The notes: generated from the letters alone by a model not told the origin. Shown: positions 1 through 11,510, numbered from the stretch's first letter. The stretch is 64,000 nucleotides of DNA from Meghimatium bilineatum (GCA_034231615.1 CM067311.1:23657967-23721966); one strand, 5' to 3'. Translations and numbers: made by a program.

Positions 1-247
1 ACCTTTTGGTCACTTTTTCATTTTTGGGTGTTATACGTATGTTTTTTTTTGGGTAATTCATTAAACCTCATTGCTCTGTGTTTTCACTTTTCACTAATTT
101 GGTCCAGCTTTACTGCAGTCCTGTGTGTTATAGTGTGGATCTGCATATTTTTGAACAGTTCAAAAGATACACTCTGTGGTATGTCATTCACTAAAAGTTA
201 AGTTACTTTATCAATATTGCCTTATGTTGAGCGCTACTTCGTTTATG

Positions 248-386
248 GAAGAGCATGGGCTACTATGTTCAAGGAAGAGTGAGGGCTACTATATTCAAGA
301 AAGAGTGAGGGCTACTATGTTCAAGGAAGAGTGAGGGCTACTATATTCAAGAAAGAGTGAGGGCTAGTATGTTCAAGAAAGAGCAA
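248..386. repeat. Minisatellite, 26-bp unit, about 5.4 copies
   Basis: The segment GAGTGAGGGCTACTAT recurs every 26 bases, and the units alternate between TATATTCAAG and TATGTTCAAG endings. The alternation suggests growth by duplication of a two-unit block. Bases 1-247 hold nothing I recognise. Confidence 0.9.
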
Positions 387-494
387 GGTTTAGTTCGACT
401 GCCAAACATAAATGAACACTAATGACATATACTGAGATGTTGAACCCTTGATTGCTGATACTATTAATATTTATCTATTAGTTGTTGTATGTTG

Positions 495-700
495 TCTGGG
501 CACCAAATGGAAAGCAGTAGAGATTAACAACACTGTGACCTTCGATGCAGGTATAAGAGACAACTAAGGAAGATTTGGGGGGAGGGTATAGAGTTCCATC
601 CCATAGGCCAAAGTGATCCACTAGTCATGTTGAAGCTGTATGTGTCAGACTGAAATGTGCAGCTATCAAATCCAAGCTATAAAACCATGACACTATGAAT
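495..700 (+). mobile_element. SINE-1 long variant, 3'-truncated and diverged
   Basis: This aligns by eye with the 5' half of the long SINE-1 form at 47028-47315 (opposite strand). Shared landmarks are AGCAACACTGT-like, GAGGCGACTAA-like, CATCCCATA and GGATGTGTCAG-like blocks in the same order. The GAA-rich 3' tail is missing. It is clearly older than most other copies. Confidence 0.55.
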
Positions 701-917
701 ATTTTTAATTTTGACTAAATCTTGCTAACCAGCATGAATCTACGAATAACGCAGAAGTTATGCATGTATAAATAGATGCACATTTTACTGTTGTTAATGT
801 GTTTGCTCCCTAAACTGGTGATTGTCCAGGATACAGGGCTGTAGATATGCTCTCATCAAGGGGGGTTTTTACCTTTAAAATAAAAGGTAATTCATGCATT
901 TTCATGTTTTCATAAAA

Positions 918-1088
918 AAAGATCATCATTGTGATGAAACATTTTTTCACGTATTAGGTCATCATTGTGATGAAACATTTTTTCATGTATTAGATCATCA
1001 TTGTGATGAAATATTTTTTCATGTATTAAATCATCATTGTGATGAAATATTTTGTGTGTGTATTAGATCATCATTGTGATGAAACATT
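918..1088. repeat. Minisatellite, 36-bp unit, about 4.7 copies
   Basis: Each unit carries ATCATCATTGTGATGA, a short dyad that could form a hairpin, followed by a T-run. Because 36 is a multiple of three the array stays open as a 12-residue HHCDE-containing peptide repeat. It has no other coding signal and is read as a minisatellite. Confidence 0.9.
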
Positions 1089-1944
1089 TGTATGACCTTT
1101 TTGTAAAAAAGTTGCTATGGGAGGGAGGGTTCTGTTTTGGCTTTTGACCAAGTATCTAGTATTAAAAGTCATGTTCTGAATAGCTAGAGGGAAGGGGGGA
1201 GAGAAATAGTTTTCTTGGGTCTGCCCAACCTTAGAAAATTGGTACCAGACAAAATCTCTGGTTAAGTAATGACACAAATCAAGACGCTTACTACATCACT
1301 CCTAGGATGCAGTTGATCAAAGAAAAATACAGGCCTGACTTGATTTAGTTTTCCATAAGATGAATGGTAAAACAAAGTTAGTTGATATAAAGTGGTATAA
1401 ATATCACGTACAAGATATTCAAATATTGATGTCATTCTTGTATTGATTCTTTGTTCATATTGTGTACATCAGATCAATAGTTGGTATGTGAACCTAAAAT
1501 AACAATCAACTTTTTAAATGTGTACACAGGTTTCCATAGAATATATTAAGCACGGATGTTGTAATATTTTAATGGTTTTTTTTTGTTTAGTTTTTAGTAT
1601 AAGTAAATTGTAGAATGTAAATCTTTCAATGTTTTGTTTGTTGGGGCTCCAGTGTCCAAGTCTGAAAAATTTTGTGAATGATTGACTACTAAATTTATTA
1701 CACCAGGCAGTGTTTCTATATCCTCATAGACACAGCATTCATCTCTAATGACAGTCGTATCAGGAGAAATATGTTATTTTCCTTTTATAATAGGTTATAG
1801 TGTTAAGAATTAGTAGCAGAACTGACACAGAAAACTATGATGTATACAGGTTAGAAGTACTCATGTTTTTTATATGTATTCAAAACTGTAAGTATAATAT
1901 GACACTGAAAACCACAGAAACCTGTGTACACATGTTTTCAAAGT
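1089..1944. other. Unassigned AT-rich DNA
   Basis: I see no gene, repeat array or recognisable element in this stretch. Confidence 0.6.
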
Positions 1945-2102
1945 TGAGGATTGAGAACATCACAGCTACCCTCCATAAACACGGACTCAGTACGACTCAG
2001 GCGTCACATCTGACCTTGAACAGAAACTTACAACTCCCACCCCTGTGTTTAACAGCAAGTGTGGTTGCTATCAACCAGCTTCCATCTGGGGATAGACAAT
2101 AC
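1945..2102 (+). mobile_element. LINE-D 3' end fragment
   Basis: The order of blocks (GAGAACATCA, AAACACGGACT, CTGACCTTGAA, CAGCAAGTGTG, CTGGGGATAGACAATA) matches the 3' end of the LINE-D copy at about 20055-20205. The piece covers the last codons and 3' UTR only. Confidence 0.7.
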
Positions 2103-2277
2103 CCAATATTCTTATATAAGACATTATTTGTAAAACATATCACTCTTATAATGGCAACAGCTGTCTCTAGGTTTGACTCAATGTTGTTGTTTCTTCTTGC
2201 TTGACGTAATAAGAGTCATTCAGAACTGTATCAATATGTACTGATGTTGTGGTAATGTGACATGTGAACAGTATTAT

Positions 2278-2480
2278 TTTTAGCGCATGGCCGTGAGGTT
2301 AGAATGCTAGTCTCACCCGAGTAAGGTCTAGAGTTCAATCCCTGGTAAGGACTGGGTTTTTTTCTGTCGCAGGGTAAATTAAAAAACCCAACCCTGTACA
2401 TGATGTGGCGACAGCAAGAGCATGCGGCCTTTATCACACAGCTATTCAATCCCCTTCCTGCAACGCCTGAACTGGTAAAA
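2278..2480 (+). mobile_element. tRNA-derived SINE (SINE-2), copy 1
   Basis: The head has a tRNA-like layout: a degenerate A box in GCATGGCCGTGAGG and a good B box in GAGTTCAATCC. The body (TACATGATGTGGCGACAGC, GCGGCCTTTATCACACAG, TATTCAATCCCC) matches the inverse copy at 30020-30230. It is not a functional tRNA because the A box is degraded and the tail is unrelated to tRNA. Confidence 0.75.
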
Positions 2481-2514
2481 TGCAGTATTGACAGTGTTTT
2501 TTTTGTGTTTTTTT

Positions 2515-2655
2515 TGGACAGTTCTCAAACTCCTGCTGTGTATTGCTTGTGGCAGGACAATGGTTGCACTAGATTTCCAGCAAGTTGTAGCCACGAGAAT
2601 GGGCATGTGTCACCATTTTATTTCTACCAGTGGCTCAGCACATTCAAGCTTTGAC
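2515..2655 (-). mobile_element. SINE-1 copy
   Basis: Read on the plus strand it runs TTCTCAAACTCC, GTGGCAGGACAATGG, AGATTTCCAGCA, then CACCATTTTATTT. This is the inverse of the family, whose 3' tail is GAA-rich. It is moderately diverged. Confidence 0.7.
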
Positions 2656-2737
2656 AGTGTGTAAATATTGTGTGATTTTGTGAACTCAAGTGGTATTAAT
2701 ATGATACTGCCTTGTGAATAGTCACATAAAGTTGTTT

Positions 2738-3182
2738 AGTGATGTATAATATGTGATGTTTGCTGAGGTTGTGTAATATGATGTTTGCCGAGGTTGTGTA
2801 ATATGATTTTTGCTGAGGTTGTGTTATATATATTTGCAAAGATTGTGTCATATATGATGTTTGATGAGGTTGTGTCATATACAAATGTTTGATGAGGTGC
2901 CATATATGATGTTTGCTGAGATTGTCTCAAATGAAGTTTGCTGAGGTTGTGTCATATATGATGTTTACTGATGTTGTGTCATCATATATGAATATGATTG
3001 TTGATGTTGTGTGATATTTAATGTTTGATATTGCATCATATATGATGTTTGATGTTGTATCATATATGATTGTTGATGTTTTGTCATATATAATATTTAA
3101 TGAGATTGTGTCACATATGATGTTTTATGAGATTGTGTCATATAATGTTTGATGAGATTGTGTCATATATAATGTGTACTGA
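2738..3182. repeat. Degenerate 25-28-bp tandem repeat, block 1
   Basis: Variants of TGATGTTTGCTGAGGTTGTG followed by TCATATA repeat about 17 times with many substitutions. The array continues at 3895-4170 after an interval holding two LINE fragments, so it was probably split by insertions. Confidence 0.8.
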
Positions 3183-3185
3183 GGA

Positions 3186-3312
3186 TAAATTCATTTCATT
3201 CATTAATTTTCCTTTTGCGCTGAAGTTAGCGAATAGGTCAGATCTATCCAATTCTGCCTGTTCAACGCTATTCTGTGCAGTTCTTGAATAGTATGGATAT
3301 TGATTGTTTTAT
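3186..3312 (-). mobile_element. LINE-I 3' end fragment with ATGA-type tail
   Basis: On the minus strand the blocks CAAGAACTGCACAGAATAG and AACTTCAGCGCAAAAGGAAA, followed by repeated ATGA/ATTAATGA, match the plus-strand copy at 35025-35222 almost base for base. Confidence 0.75.
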
Positions 3313-3529
3313 TTCTCTATGTATTATTGAGGATAAATAGATGCAAAAAAACATACCAGATCCTAGGACAGATAACACATATTTTTAATAAGAATAATGT
3401 AAACAAACACTAAAGTTGCATTATACAAGACTATTATTATTCCATCACTGTGCTACCAGTGCCAAAGCTGGCAATGACAGCACAAGACACACAAAAATAG
3501 TGACAGCATAAATGATGTCTAAAAAGAAT
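3313..3529. other. Unassigned spacer between LINE fragments
   Basis: This is AT-rich sequence with nothing recognised. Confidence 0.5.
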
Positions 3530-3892
3530 ACTCGGAGTGTCGTTAAGAGATAGAATTAGAAACAATAACATCAGACAGATAACCAAAACAATACCAGTAT
3601 TGGAACACATCACAAGACAACAATCAAGTGGTTTTCACACACTTCCAGACTACCAACAGACAGCATGCCACAGATTGCTATGATACATCGACATGACGGC
3701 TATAAAGCCAGAGGCAGACCATGTAAAAGATGGATCACAGAAATAAAAGAAACCATAGGAACAAGTTTACAAATAACACACAAGAAGACATCTCCAGAGA
3801 ACTTTTCTACCCCTGACACAGCAAGGCAAACAAGGACCACAGCACATAGATGGATGAATGGAGGGAGGGAGAGAGAGAGGAGAGAGAGATAG
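3530..3892 (+). mobile_element. LINE-E 3' coding fragment
   Basis: The translation contains YKARGRPCKRWITEIKE, a conserved C-terminal block of endonuclease-type LINE polyproteins (R-G-R-P-x-K-R-W). The upstream ATCAGACAGATAACCAAAAC and GGTTTTCACAC blocks recur in three minus-strand copies (34357-34580, 49610-49925, 52960-53170). It ends in a purine GAGAG run. It is 5' truncated. Confidence 0.8.
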
Positions 3893-3894
3893 AC

Positions 3895-4170
3895 TGAGGA
3901 TGTATCATGTATGATGTTTGCTGAGATTGTATCATATATCATTGTTGATGTGTCATATATTATTCTTTTCTGCTGCATCATACATGATATTTGCTGTGGT
4001 TATATCTGTTGTTTGATGTTGTGTTATATATTATGTTTTCTGAGTGTGTGTCAGACATGATGATTTGCTGAAATTGTGTCAGATATGATCTTTGATGTTG
4101 TGTCATATCTTATGTTGTTTAATGAGGTTGTGTCATGTATAATGTTGTTTAGTGAGGCTGTGTCATGCTA
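3895..4170. repeat. Degenerate 25-28-bp tandem repeat, block 2
   Basis: This is the same GATGTTTGCTGAGATTGT-type unit as block 1, with unit length drifting and an added TTGTTTA variant near the end. Confidence 0.75.
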
Positions 4171-4345
4171 TTTTATGAGATGCTAGTTTGTTATGCTACG
4201 CATCATATAATTTTATTCTATTGTGCTGCGTCCTACATTGTAATAGTTTATTTGTCTGTATCTTATATTGTACTTATCATTTGGCTGTATCTATCTCAGC
4301 TCCATGTCATGATACCTACATGGGTTGCAGATAATAACTTTAAAT

Positions 4346-4650
4346 AACAGGCTAATCCTGAACACATACACAGATTCAACAGGCTAAAGTTGAACATATA
4401 CATTCATTGAACAGGCTAAAGTTGAACATATATACACATTGAACAGGCTGAACTTGAGCACATACACAGGTTGAACAGGCTAAAGTTGAACATATACACA
4501 CATTGAACAGGCTAAAGTTGAACATATATACACATTGAACAGGCTGAACTTGAGCACATACACAGGTTGAACAGGCTAAAGTTGAACATATATACACATT
4601 GAACTTGAGCACATACACAGGTTGAACAGGCTAAACTTAAACATATAGAT
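4346..4650. repeat. Minisatellite, about 30-bp unit, about 9 copies
   Basis: Units contain TTGAACAGGCTAAAGTTGAA and then CATATACACA. Variants with CTGAACTTGAGCACAT recur in fixed order, giving a short higher-order pattern of roughly three units. Confidence 0.9.
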
Positions 4651-4774
4651 TTGAACATCTGTAAGCTGTGTAAATGATTTGGAATTTGAAAATATAGAAA
4701 ATGTTTAAAATGACTAAATTGTGAACCAACATGATATAGAACAGTGTTTTGTTGATTTGTATGTCAATAGAAGG

Positions 4775-5050
4775 GAGTACTGATAGTAGAACATAATTGA
4801 AAATAATACTCATGTGGAAGACAGGTAATGAAGTTCTACTTGATGATGACTAACACACTATTACTGACGGATGTTTACATGAATTGATATGGTATACACA
4901 ACAGAACAAAACACAGAATATAATCATACAAATGACAATACACACAACATAATCAACGTTTCGGACCAATAGGCCTTTTTCAAGATACGCACATAACATA
5001 CAAACATAAAAATACCACAAGTAGGAATGAATACACTACACCAAACGTGT
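4775..5050 (+). mobile_element. Dispersed repeat, possibly Penelope-like terminal region, copy 1
   Basis: Blocks AGGTAATGAAGTTCTA, GACTAACACACTATTACTG and AATATAATCATACAAATGACA match the copy at 63125-63300. It ends with AACGTTTCGGACCAATAGG and CTTTTTCAAG. That type of motif is one I associate with ends of Penelope-like elements. No reverse transcriptase is present. Strand is arbitrary. Confidence 0.45.
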
Positions 5051-5114
5051 CCAAGTGAAATATGGTAGTGATTTCCATAGTAGCTATATCATATACCAAA
5101 CTGTTCTTCTTTTT

Positions 5115-5385
5115 CTGCATTTGTTCTTAAACTCCTGCAGATTAGCAGGATGTAGTCCAGAGTACAGAATGTGTTGTGTCATGGTTTACAATGTAACTGC
5201 AATATTTGTGACTTTTGGCCTGACACATCCGACTTCTGAATCACTTTGACCATATATAAGATGGTACAGCCAATTCCACTCCGAAACCCCCTTGGGCACT
5301 TTTTACGACATGCATGGTAGGTAAACAGTGTTGCTATTCTTTTCTCTCATTTTAAGCCTTAACAACACACAGGCAATACCAAACT
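5115..5385 (-). mobile_element. SINE-1 long variant
   Basis: Plus-strand landmarks are TTAGCAGGATGTAGTCC, GACACATCCGACTTC and GGTAAACAGTGTTGCTATTC, ending AACACACAGGC. They are in the same order as 47028-47315. Confidence 0.75.
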
Positions 5386-5970
5386 GTTCAAAAATGAATA
5401 TGGTATATAATGAACATGAAATATTTGTTATTTGATTAATATGTTTATGTAAGAAAAACTTCAATTTTTTTGTAGAACAATTTGAGTTTTTGATGTGTCA
5501 GATTTGTGACAGTTAATCAAAATGGTCAGTCTTGTTGACTAATTGGTAGCACAGCTTTAAACAGTTAAAGATTTGTAAATTAGTTACTATTTGTCAGCAT
5601 GTGTACTCCAGCTGTTATATGCTGGAGTAGATTGAACCCTTATGGGTTTGCCCGGAGTGAAATAATATTGGCTCATCATATCCATAAACATATACTAGTT
5701 ATTAAGAAAAAGTAAATGGAAAGCCAAGACTAGATCAAGATACATGGGAAGTACTTGTAAAAAATACTTACAATTCCCTTATCCCTTACTGAAGATGTAT
5801 CTATGGCCCTGCGTCAGACTCTGATGAACTTTTGCTCTCACTTTCATGTCATTGTTAACTTAAGCTGGTGCTTGCATAACCCACATTGTATTAACATTTT
5901 TAGTTTTTAGTTGACCTGCAGACATATACAATGAAAATCAATCTATTTGAAATGCATATCATGATCAGAA
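5386..5970. other. Unassigned DNA
   Basis: I see no coding potential or repeat family here. Confidence 0.5.
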
Positions 5971-5974
5971 TCAA

Positions 5975-6705
5975 ATATGTGGCTGACAGGCTGCATATCA
6001 AATGTATGACTGCCAGGCTGCAAATCAAATGTGTGGCTGACAGGCTGCAAATCAAATGTGTGGCTGGGCTGACAGGCTGCAAATCAAATGTGTGGCTGAC
6101 AGGCTGCAAATCAAATGTGTGGCTGGGCTGACAGGCTGTATATCAAATGTGGCTGACAGGCTGCAAATCAAATGTGTGACTGACAGGCTGCAAATCAAAT
6201 ATGTGGCTGACAGGCTGTATATCAAATGTGGCTGACAGGCTGCAAATCAAATATGTGGCTGACAGGCTGTATATCAAATGTGGCTGACAGGCTGCAAATC
6301 AAATGTGTGGCTGACAGGCTGCAAATCAAATGTGTGGCTGACAGGCTGCAAATCAAATGTGTGACTGACAGGCTGCAAATCAAATGTGTGGCTGGGCTGA
6401 CAGGCTGCAAATCAAATGTGTGGCTGACAGGCTGCAAATCAAATGTGTGGCTGGGCTGACAGACTGTATATCAAATGTGGCTGACAGGCTGCAAATCAAA
6501 TGTGTGGCTGGACTGACAGGCTGCAAATCAAATGTGTGGCTGACAAACTGCAAATCAAATGTGTGGCTGGGCTGACAGGCTGTATATCAAATGTGTGGCT
6601 GACAGGCTGCAAATTAAATGTGTGGCTGACAGGCTGCAAATCAAATGTGTGGCTGACAGGCTGCAAATCAAATGTGTGGCTGACAGGCTGCAAATCAAAT
6701 TTCTT
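5975..6705. repeat. Minisatellite, 27-bp unit, about 27 copies
   Basis: The core GACAGGCTGCAAATCAAATG repeats throughout. Some units carry an extra GGCTG giving GTGGCTGGGCTGACAGG, and others GCTGTATATCAAATG. Variant units are interspersed in a repeating order, so blocks of several units were duplicated together. Confidence 0.95.
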
Positions 6706-7114
6706 GATAGAAAATGTGTCTGAATCTAGCAAATTTTTTTTATATTAAAGACTGTAATATGAAATCAGATACAAGTTGTAGCCACTATATTTGACAAAAT
6801 AGCATAGGGTAAATTACTCCACTAACATGAAACTATGGCTTGTACTTATTTAGTTTCTCTCCCTGTCTACCATGAATTGTAATGGTTTGAAGAGAGGGTA
6901 CCACATGACCATATCACCTGTTACCTTCCTGGCTTTGTTTGGCTCCATCATCTGTTCCTTTAAGGACTTTTTAATGTTGTCCTTCTACAATGACTCTGGG
7001 CCTTCACTGAGGTCTAAATCCCCAGTTGTTTTATTTTCACATCAGTTGAATTATCATTGTATTTGTCCAGACTGAATACCATATGGAAAAGTAGAATAAG
7101 TACAGCAGTTCCCT
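6706..7114. other. Unassigned DNA
   Basis: No feature is supported here. Confidence 0.5.
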
Positions 7115-7285
7115 ATATAAATCTTTAATGATTTCTGTTCTTTTCTACGAATGTGAGAGTTGGATACTTACAGTGGACATGGATAGAAGAATACAAACTT
7201 TTGAAAACAAATGTTGTAGACGACTAATGTGCATCCATTATACAGAACATAAAATCAACATATATGCCAGAAACATAATAAATGC
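7115..7285 (+). mobile_element. LINE polyprotein fragment
   Basis: The translation YECESWILTVDMDRRIQTFE followed by NKCCRRL matches the block after the reverse transcriptase thumb in endonuclease-type LINEs (usual form G-C-E-S-W-T-L ... R-R-I-x-A-F-E-x-K-C-x-R). Only about 50 residues survive. It is grouped with LINE-F by inference. Confidence 0.65.
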
Positions 7286-7435
7286 TCGTGCATGTGTGTA
7301 TTTGTATTGAAATCATTCTTTCTGAGCATTTCAACATTTAAAGAACATCTGGCAGGGGTGAAATGTCACAAACTTGTGTCATGTGATAAGAAATGATTCC
7401 TTTTCCAAATCTATCTTACCTGCGATATGTTGCAC

Positions 7436-7620
7436 CTCTTGACCTGACACATCTGATTTCAGCATGAATTCTGGGTCACTGTGATCCCATATGGGATGCA
7501 ACAGCCTACCCCATCTCAAACTCTCCTTAGTTCACTTTTATGACATGTTTGCAGGCAGCAATAGTGTCGCTATTCTTTGCTTCCCCCTCTAGCCCCTGCA
7601 GCACACTGGCATAACAAGGA
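7436..7620 (-). mobile_element. SINE-1 long variant, 5' portion
   Basis: Plus-strand blocks CCTGACACATCTGATTTCAG, GTGATCCCATATGGGATG, ATAGTGTCGCTATTCTTTG and AGCACACTGGC correspond to the distal half of the long SINE-1 form. The GAA-tail half is missing. Confidence 0.65.
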
Positions 7621-8149
7621 CCTGAGAATAGAGAGGCATAGCTGAAATTTTGTGTCAATGTTTTCAAAATGTAACCCTCTATGACTCTGAAGGGCTATTG
7701 GTTTCATGAATGAATGATGATTTGATCCACTTCAATTCTACAGAGATTGTCAACCATTAGGAATGTTCTATTTGAATCTGTAGAAATTTCAATCAGCTTT
7801 TGCTGAAATTGACAAGCAACATTGTTTTACCATTTTAATCTGTAGTACAAAAGAGCTACACTTGAATCAGATTATTACAATGAAGTGTTGCACATGAGTA
7901 CATACAAATGTTTATAAATTATTATTACATAAAATTGTTATAAGTTATGATTTACATAAAATTGTTATACGTTATTATTACATCTAGTCAGCGTAGGTTG
8001 CATTTACTTCATTGGGTATTTATAATTAATAGCAGACATTTCTATTTGCACCAAGTCCTCAACTTAAACAGTTACCGGTAATCATTTCCATGTGTATTTA
8101 ATTCATCGAACATGGATGCTGTCATTTCTATTTGTACTTTTACTCATTA
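7621..8149. other. Unassigned AT-rich DNA
   Basis: The only structure is a partial duplication of TAAAATTGTTATA near 7925-7980. Confidence 0.5.
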
Positions 8150-8755
8150 TGCATGTTCAACATCTAAATGTGTATTGAAATCATTCTTCCTGGATGGTTG
8201 AACAATTACATTTTCATTTAAAACATTCTTCATAGTCAGTTGAACATTTAAATTTGTATTTAAATCTTTTATCATGGACAGTTGAATACTTAAATTTGTA
8301 TTGAAATCATTCTTTATGGTCAGTTGAACACCATATCCCCCTCCAAACTCCCACTCTTTTTCCCTTCCCCCTATCAATATGTGCATGTGAGGTAAAAACG
8401 TCTGTATTGGTAATAATTACTAGAAAATTGAATACCAAATATAATTTGTCTAAACAAAACATTGGGGCGGGGGAGGGGGGGGGGTTAGCCCAGAATCCGT
8501 ATAAATATGGAAATCCATAATAGTTGACAATTGAATATTTGAATTTGTATTGAAATAATTTATCATGGTCAGCTGAATATTTGAATTTGTATTGAAATAA
8601 TTTATCATGGTCAGTTGAATATTTGAATTTGTATTCAAATAATTTATCATGGTCAGTTGAATATTTGAATTTGTATTGAAATAATTTATCATGGTCAGTT
8701 GAATATTTTAATTTGTATTCAAATAATTTATCATGGTCCGTTGAACATTTTTAAA
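8150..8755. repeat. Minisatellite, 42-bp unit, two blocks
   Basis: Units contain GGTCAGTTGAATATTTGAAT, then TTGTATTGAAATAATTTATC. Block 8150-8335 is diverged and block 8520-8755 is more uniform. Between them lies a G-run (8463-8486) capable of G-quadruplex formation. The 14-residue INYFNTNSNIQLTM peptide seen on the minus strand is only a reading of the repeat. Confidence 0.85.
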
Positions 8756-9084
8756 AATGAAGTCATCGAGCATGGGTCTTATATTTTCAGTTGGTACTAC
8801 AATTATTCTTGTATGGTCATCATTTAAATTTATACTTAAGTCATTCTGCAGTCAATTTGGTTTGTATTGAGTTCATTTTGTTTGGACAATTAGTCCGTTA
8901 ATTTTGTCTGTTCATTAGTCTGCACCGGTGACCAGTTCTAGTTTATGAATACAAAGTCTATTTCATTATATCAACACAATTCAGATTAATTCATTGACCA
9001 AATGGAACCCACCACTTGACAAGTAATATACCAATCTACCCATCAATTTGTTGAACTAAATCAATAACTTTATCAAATGTTTAT

Positions 9085-9325
9085 GACATATTTTTGTTTG
9101 CATGGTTTGGACATGTATGTCGACATAATTCATTGTTAAAAACCATACTACAGGGATCAGTTGAGGGTGGAAGAAGCAGAGGAAGACAAAGAAAAACATG
9201 GACAGATAATATCAAGGGCTGGACAGGTCAAGAGTTTTCCTTACTCGTCCGCATTGCTGTACATCAAAATCACTGGAGGACTATGTTAATTGATGCATCC
9301 ATTCTGGTACCCCTACAACCCTGAC
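9085..9325 (+). mobile_element. LINE-F 3' coding fragment
   Basis: The translation contains AWFGHVCRH, LKTILQGSVEGG and RGRQRKTWTDNIKGW. These are the conserved C-terminal blocks of endonuclease-reverse transcriptase LINEs. The frame ends at a natural stop at 9324. There is no reverse transcriptase upstream, so it is 5' truncated, the usual outcome of target-primed insertion. Confidence 0.85.
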
Positions 9326-9864
9326 TGGTTTATGGGTTTACAGATAGATATGACAGATTTATTTATTGAATTAAGAGAACTAAATAAATTATTACAGCAA
9401 ATGTTGTTATAAAATAGACTGGATTTTTGAATTAGCTGACTAAATCAATAATTTCATAGAATGTTGATATAATATTGAATCATTTACATCAATAAATGTT
9501 CACACAAGGAAGAATAATTTATGATACTAGGAGAGAGACTAAATACATTATTTGAAAAAATTGATTAAATGCAGACTTAATCATCAAACTAGATAACCAA
9601 GACTTCAAAAAAATTGTACAATTCTGTCAAGTTAATCATCAAAGTATAATATTTCAATAAATGTAACACAGTTTCTTTCATGAGATTAGGAATGAAATTA
9701 TTTTAACAAATGTTAACACAACACAGCTTCTTTCATGAGACTAGGGACTATATTATGTTAACAAATGATGATAAATTGTCAATTGTTTATTTAATTAGGA
9801 ACTAAATCAATACATTTAACAAATAATGTTGTAGCAAATTCAATCTCCCCCCTTCTCCCCCACA
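9326..9864. other. Unassigned AT-rich DNA
   Basis: A loose repeat of AACACA-CTTCTTTCATGAGA appears near 9665-9745. Nothing else is recognised. Confidence 0.5.
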
Positions 9865-10010
9865 CTAATTCTCAAACTCCCACGGAATCTCTCTTGTAAC
9901 AGGACAATGGTTCTGCAAGATTTCCAGTAGGATGTAGTCGAGCCAATGGAAATGCATTGTGTCACCATTTTATTTGCACCACAGGCCAAACGCGTCTGAT
10001 TTTGGTGGTA
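9865..10010 (-). mobile_element. SINE-1 copy
   Basis: The plus strand shows TTCTCAAACTCCCACGGAAT, GTAACAGGACAATGGTTCT and GGAAATGCATTGTGTCACC in family order. The 5' end (CCGTCTTCGG type) is diverged. Confidence 0.8.
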
Positions 10011-10515
10011 GTTTAATTGATTAAACTCGAGGAAATAATTCAATTATTTTAACAAATGACAAATTGTCAATTCAATCATTGAACTTATATGATATCTCTG
10101 TCAACCATTTCAACAAATATTGAGACATTGAAGTTTTCAGACTGTCATTTAATGACCGTCTGCACAACAAAAAAGGCCATACATATCTGCCTGCCACTCA
10201 GTTTTCAGCATTTAACATATACACATATGTCTTTTACCTGACTTCTTGTGTAAAAATTAAATCATGTTGTTTGTTAGATGTTAATCATTGATGATTTAAC
10301 ATCAACTTTCCTTTGCAATGTCTGTCAAGAAATTTGGCCATGACATGTAATATACGTAATGTTTAATATTTATTTGACTTCTGCGAAGATCACTCATTTC
10401 ATATTTCAATTCCAGATTTTTTTGGTAAGGTTTATATCATTTCTACATTGAAGCAACCATTTCAAATAATTGACTCACAAAAGGTAGAAAGATAATAGCG
10501 TAATCGCTGACTCAC
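10011..10515. other. Unassigned AT-rich DNA
   Basis: No feature is supported. Confidence 0.5.
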
Positions 10516-10630
10516 TTACACATGCTGTCACACATGCTGTCACACATGCTGTCACACATGCTGTCACACATGCTGTCACACATGCTGTCACACATGCTGT
10601 CACACATGCTGTCACACATGCTGTTACACA
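10516..10630. repeat. Minisatellite, 12-bp unit, about 9 copies
   Basis: CACACATGCTGT is repeated perfectly except for one CACATGCTGTTA at the end. Confidence 0.95.
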
Positions 10631-10754
10631 ACTCTGGTATAATTGTTAAACCAATTACCTTGTCCTCGTGGATTTGATCTTAGATCACCATGTCTTGTTT
10701 GCAAGAGAATATTTTTCTAATGTCTATGGGGAATATTGCTTGACTCTATAGAGT

Positions 10755-10985
10755 TTCGATTTGTGTCACCAGCCAAAGTAAGGCACATTCGCTTTGTTTC
10801 ACCAGTTAAAGTAAAGCACATTCGCTTTGTTTCACCAGTTAAAGTAAAGCACATTCGCTTTGTTTCACCAGTTAAAGTAAAGCACATTCGCTTTGTTTCA
10901 CCAGTTAAAGTAAAGCACATTCGCTTTGTTTCACCAGTTAAAGTAAAGCACATTCGCTTTGTTTCACCAGTTAAAGTAAAGCATG
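10755..10985. repeat. Minisatellite, 33-bp unit, about 7 copies
   Basis: The units contain CATTCGCTTTGTTTCACCAG and TTAAAGTAAAG and are almost identical after the first. Because 33 is divisible by three both strands stay open (HIRFVSPVKVK one way, CFTLTGETKRM the other). There is no start context or splice signal that would make it a gene. Confidence 0.95.
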
Positions 10986-11199
10986 GAAAAGGTTAGATAT
11001 ATCATGATAAATGATGCTACAGGCGATGAGCGGGCCATTTTGTTGCGAGAGATGGAGTACATATAGGGAAACTTATGTACAATGAAGTCAGTCATCTGTG
11101 CCTTATGAACCTATCTTTTTTTTAAATAATCTTGTAGGTAGTGAAATAAACCTAACATTGATTCCTTATTAAAAACTAAATTTTTTTTTTTTTTTAACA

Positions 11200-11345
11200 T
11201 TTGTTCTCAAACTTCCTCTGGATATCTCTTGTCAAGACAATGATTCTACTAGATTTCCAGCAGGATCTAGTCCAGAGAATAAAGATGTGTTATGTTGCCT
11301 TTTTAATTTGTGCCAATGGCTTGGCACATTTGACTTCTGCGGTGG
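11200..11345 (-). mobile_element. SINE-1 copy
   Basis: Plus-strand landmarks are TTCTCAAACTTCCTCTGG, AGATTTCCAGCAGGATCTAG and GGCACATTTGACTTCTG. Confidence 0.8.
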
Positions 11346-11510
11346 TATCTAATACGTTAAATGTTTTACAATTTTCGCTAAACGGTTGAACATCCATAGC
11401 CATATCAAAATCTCCCAATTATATTTATTCTTTATTGTTTACACTGTCCAATGAATTTCTGTTAATACATACATGTTTCATCTGCCTGGACAAAGTTGCT
11501 ATAATGGAAT

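Noticed and set aside
41-51. Many homopolymer T and G runs (for example 24258-24275, 48235-48247)
   Set aside because: They are scattered, without a consistent context, and are prone to sequencing error, so they are noted only where they form a regular ladder.
10736-10996. Short repeat protein HIRFVSPVKVK
   Set aside because: The array of 33-bp units is open on both strands. There is no initiation context, splice site or other coding signal.
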